Part shown: one piece after another, positions 56,425-64,000 of the stretch
Position numbering within the stretch: the first letter of the stretch is position 1
Layout of the letters: every line of letters starts with the position of its first letter
Assembly (NCBI GenBank): GCA_947168565.1
Contig: CAMVMM010000006.1
Coordinates: 57,067-121,066, forward strand
Length of the DNA: 64,000 nucleotides
Reading direction: 5' to 3'
Source of the DNA: an uncultured Clostridia bacterium
Lineage (GTDB): Bacteria > Bacillota > Clostridia > Christensenellales > CAG-138
Position numbers and translations under genes: made by a program
The notes under the pieces: model-generated
Told to the model about the DNA's origin: nothing
Databases searched by the model: none
The model's input: the letters and a program-made list of their open reading frames with translations, nothing else

Positions 56425-57354
56425 GTGAAAAGAACAAAACGCATTTTCATCCTTACGCTTTTGCTTGCCGCTTTGCTTTTAGCGGCGGCATGCTCAAGCA
56501 GGCAGGAGGATTCGGGGCTTGTGAAGCAGACCCCCGAGCCGGCGACCGATGCGCCGGCGAATAAAAAGGAGCCGACAGCGGAACCCACGTTCGAACCCAC
56601 GCCCGAGCCCACGCCGGAGCCGACGCTTGATCCCACGCAGGAAGCGAAAAAGGAGAGGCCGAGCGATGAATGGTTTATAGAGCAGACTTGGCCCGTGGCG
56701 CAGCGAGTCGGCGAGATCCACGGCTTTAAGCCCGATAGGGGAACCGCCTATGTTGTGGGCGATGGTTATGATGTGTATGTAATGCTTCGTGAAAGCGATT
56801 CGGACGGTGCAAAGGGAGTGGGCATAGGATTTAAGGATCATTCCCATAACAATGAATTTGCTGTTGAAATGCGCGACTCCATGCTTCTGTTCCCTCAAGC
56901 TTATGGCGAAGATACGGCGCAAGCGATAGACGAGTGGTGGGAACGCTGGGAAAAACAGCGCATTGTGGTAACTCCCGAGGACATAATAAACGCGGGCTGC
57001 ACCGAAACCGAGGGCGATGAGTATATGCAGACGGTCGCGAAATTATGCGCCGAAAGAATGGCGGAGCTGCTGACGGGCGCGCCGGAGGGCTTCCCCGCAC
57101 GCTGCATAAAGGCGGCTCCGGCAAGGTGCGGATATGTTGAAATGGAGTATAAAAGCGGGTATGGCGCTTCAATAGCGTTCATACCGGAGGATCCGCTTGG
57201 CTTTGATCTGTTTTTCGACAAAGATATGACGCTGTTTGAGGATGAGGCATACCCCGAGCTTTGGGGCAGGTGCTCGTATGGCGGTATTTTGGAGCTTGAG
57301 CGCGAGGGCGACAACTGGATAGCCGGTGCTTCATTTTATCGTGAAGGTCGATAA
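56425..57354 (+). CDS. Lipoprotein with a Thr/Pro/Glu repeat linker
   Basis: Lipoprotein of 309 aa starting at GTG. The lipobox is LLAAAC (Cys about residue 23). Residues about 35-75 are a linker of EPTPEPT repeats. The folded part has four cysteines or fewer and stretches such as GVGIGFKDHSHNNEFAVEMRD and ARCGYVEMEYKSGYGASIAF. No family was recognised. GGAAAGGG precedes the start. A terminator follows 90 bases later. Confidence 0.72.
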   Translation: MKRTKRIFILTLLLAALLLAAACSSRQEDSGLVKQTPEPATDAPANKKEPTAEPTFEPTPEPTPEPTLDPTQEAKKERPSDEWFIEQTWPVAQRVGEIHGFKPDRGTAYVVGDGYDVYVMLRESDSDGAKGVGIGFKDHSHNNEFAVEMRDSMLLFPQAYGEDTAQAIDEWWERWEKQRIVVTPEDIINAGCTETEGDEYMQTVAKLCAERMAELLTGAPEGFPARCIKAAPARCGYVEMEYKSGYGASIAFIPEDPLGFDLFFDKDMTLFEDEAYPELWGRCSYGGILELEREGDNWIAGASFYREGR

Positions 57355-57448
57355 TATTGCGAAAAAACAAAAACGTTTTCCTCTGCGGCCCGCCGCGCAG
57401 TTTTTGACCTCGGCGGCTGATGCTTTTGAAAACCGAATATGGATTTTA

Positions 57449-57473
57449 GCGGCGTCCGCACGCCGCTTTTTTA
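57449..57473 (+). terminator. Terminator after the lipoprotein gene
   Basis: GCGGCG-TCCGCA-CGCCGC followed by six T. Confidence 0.85.
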
Positions 57474-57483
57474 TTTCCCGATA

Positions 57484-57512
57484 TTGTGTTTAGCTTTTTT
57501 TGATGCTATAAT
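57484..57512 (+). promoter_or_regulatory. Sigma-A promoter for the M20 dipeptidase gene
   Basis: TTGTGT, 17 bases, TATAAT. Confidence 0.7.
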
Positions 57513-57626
57513 GGATATATGATAAAATCAGGTGTGTTGCGGGCGTTTTGGGGCGGATGGTATAAAGTGCGCAAAAAGCATTCCGCCGCTGCAAAACCGC
57601 CGCTTTGCGCCGCAAAGGAGAATAAA

Positions 57627-59000
57627 ATGAATAAAACCGTTGATTCCATCATTGAAAAAAGCAGGGAGCAGCTCATTGCCTCCGTGCAGGAGAGCATCCG
57701 TTTCCCCAGCGTTGAGGGCGAGCCGGCGGGGGAGGGCGCTCCCTTCGGCGCGGCCGTTAGGGGCGCGCTTGAGCATGCATTGAACCTCGGCAAAGAGATG
57801 GGCTTTTCCGTTACAAATCTCGACGGCTACGCGGGCTGCATCGACTACGGCGAGGGCGAGGAAATGCTCGGTATCGTTTGCCATCTTGACGTTGTGCCGG
57901 AGGGCGAGGGCTGGCTGTATCCACCCTATGCCGCCGAGATCCACGACGGCAAGATCTACGGCAGGGGCGCGATGGACGATAAGGGCCCCGCGTTCTGCGC
58001 CATGTACGCGCTCAAGGCGGTGAAGGAGGCGGGTCTTCCCATGCGCCGCAGGGTCCGCATCATTCTGGGCACGAACGAGGAAACCGGCTGGGGCTGCATG
58101 AACCATTATAAAAAGGTGGCGGAGATTCCCACCCTCACCTTCTCGCCGGATGCGAACTACCCCCTCGTCAATTCCGAAAAGGGCATCTATCACCCCACCT
58201 TCAAATGCGCCGTGAAAACGAATATCCGCGTGAATGGCGGCACCCGTGCAAACGTGGTTTGCGGCAAGGCGGAGGTGTTTGCGCCCGTTTCGATGGACGA
58301 GGTGAAAAAGCATATTGATATAGTTACCGAAAGGGGCATGACGATAGACTGCGAGGCGGCCGAGGGCGGCACGAAAATGCTTATCACGGGCCTTGACGCG
58401 CACGGCTCGATGCCGGAGCAGGGCAAAAACGCGATGCAGGCGGCGTTTGCGCTGCTTAACGCGCTTCCGCTTGAGGGCGAGGACAGGCGCACCGCCGAGA
58501 TCCTTTACAACGCCTTCAAATTCGATATGCACGGCGAGAGCATGGGGCTTGACCGCACCGATTCAAGCGGCAGGCTGACGCTGAACCCCGGCGTTATCGC
58601 GTGGGACGAAAACGGCTTCGAGCTTGCGATAGACGTGCGCCACCCCACCTCCATGGCGTTTGCCGAGGTGCGCGAGGGCATAGAGAGGGCGCTTGCGCCG
58701 TTTGCGCCCGTGCTGACCCATGAAAAGCAGCAGGACGGGCATTTCATACCCGAGGACAGCGAGCTTGTGAGCAAGCTTCTCAAGGTATATGCCGAGCGCT
58801 CCGGCAAATACGAGGCGCCCCTTGCCATCGGCGGCGGCACCTATGCGCGCGCCTTCCCGAACGCGGTCGCCTTCGGCTGCGAGAAGGAGGGCATCTCCGG
58901 CCCCATCCACATGCCCAATGAATACGTGGGCATAGACGAATTGATGTTCGACACCCACATGATTGCGGATGCGATAATCGCGCTTGCGTGCGAGGAGTGA
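57627..59000 (+). CDS. PepV-type M20 dipeptidase
   Basis: Zinc dipeptidase of 457 aa of family M20A. Metal and catalytic residues are visible: H86 and D88 in VCHLDVVP, D117 in GRGAMDDKGP, and E151/E152 in GTNEETGWG. The lid domain lies about 180-380, and the last histidine is in GPIHMPNEYVGIDEL. PepV cleaves dipeptides in the cytoplasm. I chose ATG 57627 because AAGGAG lies upstream; the open frame runs back to 57519. Confidence 0.92.
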   Translation: MNKTVDSIIEKSREQLIASVQESIRFPSVEGEPAGEGAPFGAAVRGALEHALNLGKEMGFSVTNLDGYAGCIDYGEGEEMLGIVCHLDVVPEGEGWLYPPYAAEIHDGKIYGRGAMDDKGPAFCAMYALKAVKEAGLPMRRRVRIILGTNEETGWGCMNHYKKVAEIPTLTFSPDANYPLVNSEKGIYHPTFKCAVKTNIRVNGGTRANVVCGKAEVFAPVSMDEVKKHIDIVTERGMTIDCEAAEGGTKMLITGLDAHGSMPEQGKNAMQAAFALLNALPLEGEDRRTAEILYNAFKFDMHGESMGLDRTDSSGRLTLNPGVIAWDENGFELAIDVRHPTSMAFAEVREGIERALAPFAPVLTHEKQQDGHFIPEDSELVSKLLKVYAERSGKYEAPLAIGGGTYARAFPNAVAFGCEKEGISGPIHMPNEYVGIDELMFDTHMIADAIIALACEE

Positions 59001-59122
59001 CTTTCCGCCGCCCGGCCCGCGCCGTGCGGCTTAAACGCGCCGTAAAACGCACAGTAAACGCGCCGCAAACGCGCAAAGAATATGCTAAAAACGGGAAAAC
59101 CCCGATTGTAAGGAGATAATTT

Positions 59123-60889
59123 ATGAATTCCGAATGGTCTTTGGACGTACTTTACAAGGGCTTCGACGATCCCAAATTCGAGGCCGACATGAAAAAGGTG
59201 GATGAAAAGATCGCCGAAATGAACGACTTTGCCGCGAATCTGGGCAGCCTGAGCGATAAGGACACGCTGCTTGCCTATATCCGCATTTCCGAGGAAACCA
59301 TGCAGCTCGTTTCCGATCTTTACGGCTTTGCGGGGCTGCGCTCAAGCACGAACGCGAGGGACAACGAGGCAAATTCCGCCGCGGGCAGGCTCATGGGCAA
59401 GCTGAGCGCCACTGCAAAGGCGGAGACCGCCGTTAAAAAGTATATCGCGGGCATGAGCGATTTGGACGCGCTGATCGAAAGCGAGCCCGTGCTCAAGGAG
59501 TATGAGTATATGCTCAGGAATATCCGCGAGGAGGATAAGCACATGCTCAGCGAGGACTGCGAGCAGATAATGGCGCTTTATAATATCAGCGGCGCAAGGG
59601 CATGGGGCGATCTGCAGGGCTTTCTGACCTCCTCCGTGACCGCCGATTACCGGGGCGAAAGGCTCAATCTTTCCTCCGTGCGCAACCTTGCCTACGACCC
59701 AGATCCCGCCGTGCGCAAGGACGCCTATATAGCGGAGCTTGCCTGCTACGATAAAATAAAGGACTCCGTGGCGTTTGCGCTGAACAGCATAAAACTTCAG
59801 GTAATAAACGGCGCACGCCTGCGCGGCTTCGGCTCGCCCCTTGAGCAGAATCTTTTCGGCGCCCACATGAAAAAGGAAACGCTGGACGCGCTTTTCGGCG
59901 CGATGAACGAGCATTTCGACCTGTTCCGCCGCTATCTCAGGATAAAGGCGAAGGCGCTGGGGCATGAAAACGGTATGCCGTGGTACGATATGTTCGCTCC
60001 GATGGGCGGCGTGGATAAAAAATACACGGCGGAGGAGGCAAGGGATTACCTGCTCAATATCTTCAAAACCTTCGATAAGGAGCTGCACGACATGGTCAAG
60101 CGCGCCTTCGACGAGGCGTGGATAGATTTCTACCCCCGCGAGGGCAAGCGCGGCGGCGCGTTCTGCTCGGGGCTTTCGGGTCACAGGCAGAGCCGCATTC
60201 TGACGAATTTCGACGGCTCGTTCTCCGATATAGTCACCCTTGCGCATGAGCTTGGCCATGCCTACCATAATTTCAATCTTGAGAGCCATCGCCCGCTGAA
60301 CACGGATTACTCCATGCCCGTGGCGGAAACGGCCTCCACCTTCAACGAAAACGTTATCATGAACGCCGCAATAGCGGGCGCATCGAGCGATGCGGAAAAG
60401 CTTGCGCTCATAGAGAGCCAGCTTATGGACGTGACGCAGATAATCTGCGATATCTATTCAAGGTATCTGTTTGAATCCGCCGTGTTTGAAAACCGCGAAA
60501 ACGAGTTCATGGACGCGCAGCGCCTGTGCGAGCTGATGCTGGACGCGCAGAAAAAGGCGTATGGGGACGGGCTGGACCATAATGCGCTGCACCCCTATAT
60601 GTGGCTGTGCAAGGGGCATTATTACAGCACCCTTTCCTTCTATAACTATCCCTATGCCTTCGGCGGCCTTTTCGCAAGGGGGCTCTACGCCATGTACGAG
60701 GAGCGGGGCGAGAGCTTCGTGCCCATGTATAAAAAGCTGCTTCACACCACCCCCATCGCCTCGGTGGAGGATGCGGCGAAGGTCGCGGGAATCGACCTCA
60801 CCGGAAAGGAGTTCTGGGCGAAGAGCCTCGAATCCTACAAAAAGAACGTGGACGAGTTTGAAAGGCTCGTGAACAGGCTTTATAAATAA
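59123..60889 (+). CDS. pepF: Oligoendopeptidase F
   Basis: Zinc endopeptidase of 588 aa of family M3B that cuts oligopeptides. The zinc motif is H375-ELG-H379 (LAHELGHAYHNF), followed by the third-ligand region in VAETASTFNENVIMN. FSGLSGHRQSRILTNFDGSF (here GLSGHRQSRILTNFDG) is the substrate groove. The length is normal for PepF. It lies 120 bases downstream of PepV, so the two peptidases probably act in series on imported peptides. Confidence 0.95.
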   Translation: MNSEWSLDVLYKGFDDPKFEADMKKVDEKIAEMNDFAANLGSLSDKDTLLAYIRISEETMQLVSDLYGFAGLRSSTNARDNEANSAAGRLMGKLSATAKAETAVKKYIAGMSDLDALIESEPVLKEYEYMLRNIREEDKHMLSEDCEQIMALYNISGARAWGDLQGFLTSSVTADYRGERLNLSSVRNLAYDPDPAVRKDAYIAELACYDKIKDSVAFALNSIKLQVINGARLRGFGSPLEQNLFGAHMKKETLDALFGAMNEHFDLFRRYLRIKAKALGHENGMPWYDMFAPMGGVDKKYTAEEARDYLLNIFKTFDKELHDMVKRAFDEAWIDFYPREGKRGGAFCSGLSGHRQSRILTNFDGSFSDIVTLAHELGHAYHNFNLESHRPLNTDYSMPVAETASTFNENVIMNAAIAGASSDAEKLALIESQLMDVTQIICDIYSRYLFESAVFENRENEFMDAQRLCELMLDAQKKAYGDGLDHNALHPYMWLCKGHYYSTLSFYNYPYAFGGLFARGLYAMYEERGESFVPMYKKLLHTTPIASVEDAAKVAGIDLTGKEFWAKSLESYKKNVDEFERLVNRLYK

Positions 60890-60920
60890 CGATAACGGCA
60901 GGGCGCAATATGCCCGCTCG

Positions 60921-60966
60921 ATGCTCCGCGGGGAGGATTTTTCCCGCGGGGCATTCGCTTTTTCGC
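60921..60966 (+). terminator. Terminator after pepF
   Basis: ATGCTCCGCGGG pairs with CCCGCGGGGCAT, followed by TTTTT. Confidence 0.8.
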
Positions 60967-61042
60967 TTTATTCGGACGGCGGCTTTGAAAGGACGGAGCT
61001 GCGGAAATCGCGTCAACTTTACGGATTGCTGACAAATAGGTC

Positions 61043-61071
61043 TTGAACAATTCGGAAATAGCTGATATAAT
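61043..61071 (+). promoter_or_regulatory. Sigma-A promoter for the adhesin-dockerin gene
   Basis: TTGAAC, 17 bases, TATAAT. Confidence 0.8.
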
Positions 61072-61127
61072 ATAGGCAAGCACCCGAACGGGCGCTGATG
61101 AACAAATCATATATGGAGGAAAAAAAC

Positions 61128-63884
61128 ATGACAAAGAAGCTCATCAGTCTCCTTGTTGCCGCGCTCATGGTTCTCAGCCTTGTGCCCGCGGCGGCATTTG
61201 CGAGCAATGACTCCAGAGCTGCGGATCCCGCTCCCGTTAAGGGCGAGCAGGTCGCGTTCTGGAATTTCGACGACGTCGCTCCTCTTGACGAGGGCTGGCT
61301 GTTCGTTGATGCGGACGGCGACGGCCTGACCTGGGAGCGCTCAAGCCTTGTGAGCGCCAACAGCGGCACCTACATGATCGCCTCCGCCTCCTATGACGGC
61401 GGTGCGCGCACTCCCGACAACTGGGCGATCACCCCCGCGGTGGCTCTGCCCGCAGGAGATCAGGTTTCGCTCCGCTATTATGTGAGGACGTACTCCGCAA
61501 GCTATCGTGAGAACTACCGCATCTACGTGGGCACCGATACCAATATCGAGTCCATGGAGCCCGTAACCGAGGATATGCTGAGCGAGAACAACACCGATTG
61601 GAACGAGAAGGTGATCGATCTTTCCGCCTATGCGGGCGAAACGATCTACATCGCTTTCCGTCACTACAACTGCACCGATCAGTGGAGATTCTTCATTGAC
61701 GACGTTGAGGTGTTCACCGGCGAGGCCCCCGCTCCCGAGCCCACTCCGACTCCTCCGGCAACCGAGCCTCCGGTAACCCCCGAGCCCTCCGGAAACATCA
61801 TCGCCGGCTACTATTTCGAGACCGACGAGGACGTGAACGCCTGGACCTTCATCGGCGGCACGGGCACCAACTGGGTATCCTCCTCAAACAACCCCGGCGG
61901 CTATGACTACACCACCTACGCGCACGAGGGCAGCAGGTTCATCCTTTCCTATTCCTTCGTGGACTACGTTGGCGCTTATCAGGCCGACAACTGGGCGATC
62001 TCTCCCGCAGTCACCCTGCCCGAGGGCAACCCCAGCGTCAGCTTCTATGCGAGCAACGCGAACTCAAGCTATCCCGAGCCCTTCTCGGTATATATCGGCA
62101 GCACCGCCGACACGGCCGAAATGACGCTGCTTCAGGGCGACATCACCCCTCCCAGCGGCTATACCGATCCCTGGACCCGCTACGAGATCGACCTTTCCAA
62201 TTACGCCGGTCAGACCATCTATCTTGCGTTCTACGATAATGCGTATGACTGCTACGAGATCTGGATCGACCAGGTTGAGTTCCTCGGCGAGGGCGGCGTT
62301 GAGCCCACTGCCGAGCCCGATCCCACTGCCGAGCCCGAGCCCACCCCCGAGCCCCCCGCGAACCTTATCAAGGGCAGCTACTTCGAGGAGCAGGCCGAGG
62401 TGGACGAGTGGACCCTCCTTGATGAGGACGGCGACGGCAACAACTGGTACTGGCTTGCATACGGCATCAACCAGAACACTGCAAACATGGCGTACGAGGG
62501 CGTGGGCAATCTCACCTCCGCTTCCTATTTTGGCGGTGCGCTGACCCCCGACAACTGGGCCATCTCCCCCGAGGTAGCAATCCCCGCTGCGGGCGGCTCC
62601 GTGTCCATGTATCTTGGGCCGCAGGATGTCAGCTGGGCCGAGGAGCACGTTGCCATCTACGTCGGCACCGGCTCCGATGTGTCACAGTACCAGCTCCTGG
62701 ACGAGTTTACCCTTGTTCCCGCCGATTATACGGAAGAACTCAATTATAAGCTGTTTGAATACAGCCTTGACGAGTTTGCCGGCCAGACCGTAAGCGTTGC
62801 GATCCGTCACTTCAACTGCACCGATATGTTCCGTCTCAACCTCGACCAGGTTGAGTTCTTCGCCAATGAGGACGAACCCGTTGAGCCGCAGGTGATCGAC
62901 CATATCGACATCATCAACTTCACCGAGCCCGTTTGGGGCGAGGCTCCCGCATACGACGTTTCCGTGGTTCTCGGCGCACCCTACTCCATCACCTATACCG
63001 ACTGGAACTGGGAGATGGGTCTGGACGGCGACATGATGACGGACGGCGAGATCTTCGATAACCCCGATTACGGCTACTTCATGTTCTTCGTTGTAAATCC
63101 CGCCGAGGGCTACACCTTCGCGGAAAACACCGTTATCATGGTGAACGGCGATCCCACCCTCGTTGGCCCCAACTCCATCGAGGCGGACGAGATCGTGTTT
63201 GCAACCATTGACTTCTTCGTTGAAGAGCCCGCTCCCGCAGGCGATCTGGACGAGGCGCTGAACGTTGAGGGCGGCGAGCTCCATTTCGTAAGCGAGGGCG
63301 ATTATCCCTGGATCGTGGTTGAGGATGGCGATAGGCTGTACGCAATGAGCTCGAACGCGGGCGTCAGCAGCTCTCAGTCCGTGCTCACCACCACCTTCAC
63401 CGCCAATGAGGGCGACGTGGTCACCTTCGAGTTCCAGGCATGGGGCGAGGGCACAAGCACCTTCTGGGATTACTGCGAGTTTGCGATCGACGGCCAGCGC
63501 ATGGGCTACTGGGGCGCATACCAGCATGATTGGGAGACCTTCACCTCCGAGCCTCTGACCGCCGGCGAGCATACCCTCACCTGGAGATATTCCAAGGACA
63601 GCAGCGTGAATAAGCCCGGCGACTGCTTCATGGTGGATAACGTTGAGATCACCGCCGGCGAGCTTCCCCCGAGCGGCGTACTCGGCGACGTGGATATGGA
63701 CGGCGATGTGGACACTGCGGACGCGCTCATGGCGCTGCGCTACGTGATGGGTCTTATCGATCTCACCGACGAGCAGCTTGCGCAGGCCGAGGTAAACGGC
63801 GATGAGGAAGTCACCATTGCGGACTCCCTGCTTATCCTCCGCAAGGCAACCGGCATCATCATGTGGTTCCCCATCGAGAACTGA
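61128..63884 (+). CDS. Secreted cleaved-adhesin (choice-of-anchor J) protein with C-terminal dockerin
   Basis: Exported protein of 918 aa. A signal peptide (about 1-26, ending FAS) is followed by three similar jelly-roll domains at about 40-205, 230-385 and 410-590. Each has the DNWAI(S/T)P motif and ends with an aromatic DQVEF or DDVEV strand; they resemble cleaved-adhesin/choice-of-anchor J domains. Glu/Pro/Thr linkers separate them. Then come two further beta domains and a C-terminal dockerin with loops GDVDMDGDVDTAD and EVNGDEEVTIAD. GGAGGA is 7 bases before the ATG. It should dock onto a surface cohesin, such as the one at 8263. Confidence 0.9.
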   Translation: MTKKLISLLVAALMVLSLVPAAAFASNDSRAADPAPVKGEQVAFWNFDDVAPLDEGWLFVDADGDGLTWERSSLVSANSGTYMIASASYDGGARTPDNWAITPAVALPAGDQVSLRYYVRTYSASYRENYRIYVGTDTNIESMEPVTEDMLSENNTDWNEKVIDLSAYAGETIYIAFRHYNCTDQWRFFIDDVEVFTGEAPAPEPTPTPPATEPPVTPEPSGNIIAGYYFETDEDVNAWTFIGGTGTNWVSSSNNPGGYDYTTYAHEGSRFILSYSFVDYVGAYQADNWAISPAVTLPEGNPSVSFYASNANSSYPEPFSVYIGSTADTAEMTLLQGDITPPSGYTDPWTRYEIDLSNYAGQTIYLAFYDNAYDCYEIWIDQVEFLGEGGVEPTAEPDPTAEPEPTPEPPANLIKGSYFEEQAEVDEWTLLDEDGDGNNWYWLAYGINQNTANMAYEGVGNLTSASYFGGALTPDNWAISPEVAIPAAGGSVSMYLGPQDVSWAEEHVAIYVGTGSDVSQYQLLDEFTLVPADYTEELNYKLFEYSLDEFAGQTVSVAIRHFNCTDMFRLNLDQVEFFANEDEPVEPQVIDHIDIINFTEPVWGEAPAYDVSVVLGAPYSITYTDWNWEMGLDGDMMTDGEIFDNPDYGYFMFFVVNPAEGYTFAENTVIMVNGDPTLVGPNSIEADEIVFATIDFFVEEPAPAGDLDEALNVEGGELHFVSEGDYPWIVVEDGDRLYAMSSNAGVSSSQSVLTTTFTANEGDVVTFEFQAWGEGTSTFWDYCEFAIDGQRMGYWGAYQHDWETFTSEPLTAGEHTLTWRYSKDSSVNKPGDCFMVDNVEITAGELPPSGVLGDVDMDGDVDTADALMALRYVMGLIDLTDEQLAQAEVNGDEEVTIADSLLILRKATGIIMWFPIEN

Positions 63885-63948
63885 TGAAAAAAGCTGAAGC
63901 AAGCTTATAACGGGGCAGCCCTTCTGCCCGCACCGCCCCCGCCCGAAA

Positions 63949-64000
63949 TGATCTGAACCCCAAAAGTTAGACAAAAGAATTAAATCAGGCAGCATCGAGG
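63949..64000 (+). mobile_element. Left end of a probable IS3-family (IS150-group) insertion sequence
   Basis: GAACCCCAAAAGTTAGACA at 63955-63973, preceded by TG at 63949, closely resembles the terminal inverted repeat of IS150-group IS3 elements, whose ends read CCCCAAAAGTTAGAC. The element continues beyond the window, so no transposase is visible. A hairpin GGGCAG/CTGCCC just before it may be the terminator of the adhesin gene. Confidence 0.65.

Noticed and set aside
1-64000. tRNA and rRNA genes
   Set aside because: I scanned for T-loop (GGTTCRA) and rRNA landmark sequences by eye and found none in a proper context.

Overview
The window reads as chromosomal DNA from a GC-rich, anaerobic, Gram-positive Bacillota, most likely an uncultured gut-type member of the class Clostridia. 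The support is a SCIFF peptide with its radical SAM maturase, an archaeal-type aspartyl-tRNA synthetase, cohesin and dockerin modules, internalin-like leucine-rich and InlB-type modules, VanZ, DegV, BioY, PepV, PepF and BlaI/BlaR1 families, and consensus sigma-A promoters, most with exactly 17 bp between the -35 and -10 boxes. I saw no rRNA, tRNA or CRISPR array. The right edge appears to enter an IS3-family insertion sequence.

Layout. 1-6.2 kb: two MATE exporters (the first cut by the window edge), an M28 peptidase, an XRE regulator and a PIG-V-like membrane protein. 6.3-8 kb: a DUF3783-like gene and an orphan NlpC/P60 lysin among tandem repeats. 8.2-12.3 kb: a membrane-anchored cohesin protein, a thioredoxin-like protein with a dockerin, and an in-frame fusion of peptidyl-tRNA hydrolase to D-serine dehydratase. 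12.3-16 kb: glmM, a left-handed beta-helix transferase and aspS. 16-21 kb: a 5'-truncated VWA-dockerin gene, a small leader-like peptide gene, a split leucine-rich-repeat surface gene and a candidate small RNA. 21-36 kb: ordinary metabolic, membrane and peptidase genes (ElaA, MscS, nucleoside phosphorylase, VanZ, M16C, BioY, TetR, HdeD, DegV, GNAT, a duplicated membrane-protein pair, a flavin reductase). 36-40.3 kb: a HerA-like ATPase and a PP2C phosphatase/kinase fusion paired with a STAS protein. 40.8-43.6 kb: flavodoxin, an alcohol dehydrogenase remnant and an autoregulated TetR, then a short pyruvate kinase. 43.8-49.9 kb: BlaR1-BlaI, a MocR regulator divergent from an ECF S component, and ung. 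50-54.5 kb: a long imperfect palindrome, a frameshifted small secreted gene, a membrane protein, and SCIFF, its maturase and an amino-acid decarboxylase. 54.6-57.4 kb: four small secreted or lipoprotein genes. 57.6-63.9 kb: PepV, PepF and a large cleaved-adhesin-type dockerin protein.

How genes may work together. One cohesin (8.3 kb) and three dockerins (9.4, 16.1 and 61.1 kb) suggest a small surface-display system that is not obviously cellulolytic: the cohesin protein is tethered by a C-terminal membrane helix and would hold a thioredoxin-fold protein, a VWA protein and an adhesin-like protein at the wall. GlmM and the beta-helix enzyme fit UDP-GlcNAc supply. MocR beside an ECF S component suggests vitamin B6 uptake. 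BlaI/BlaR1 and the second TetR gene each have a promoter straddled by paired palindromes.

A recurring oddity is the number of short intergenic tandem arrays. At least eleven are present, with unrelated units of 8-23 bp and four of 17 bp. One overlaps a promoter and carries three operator-like inverted repeats at 21-bp spacing in front of a TetR gene.
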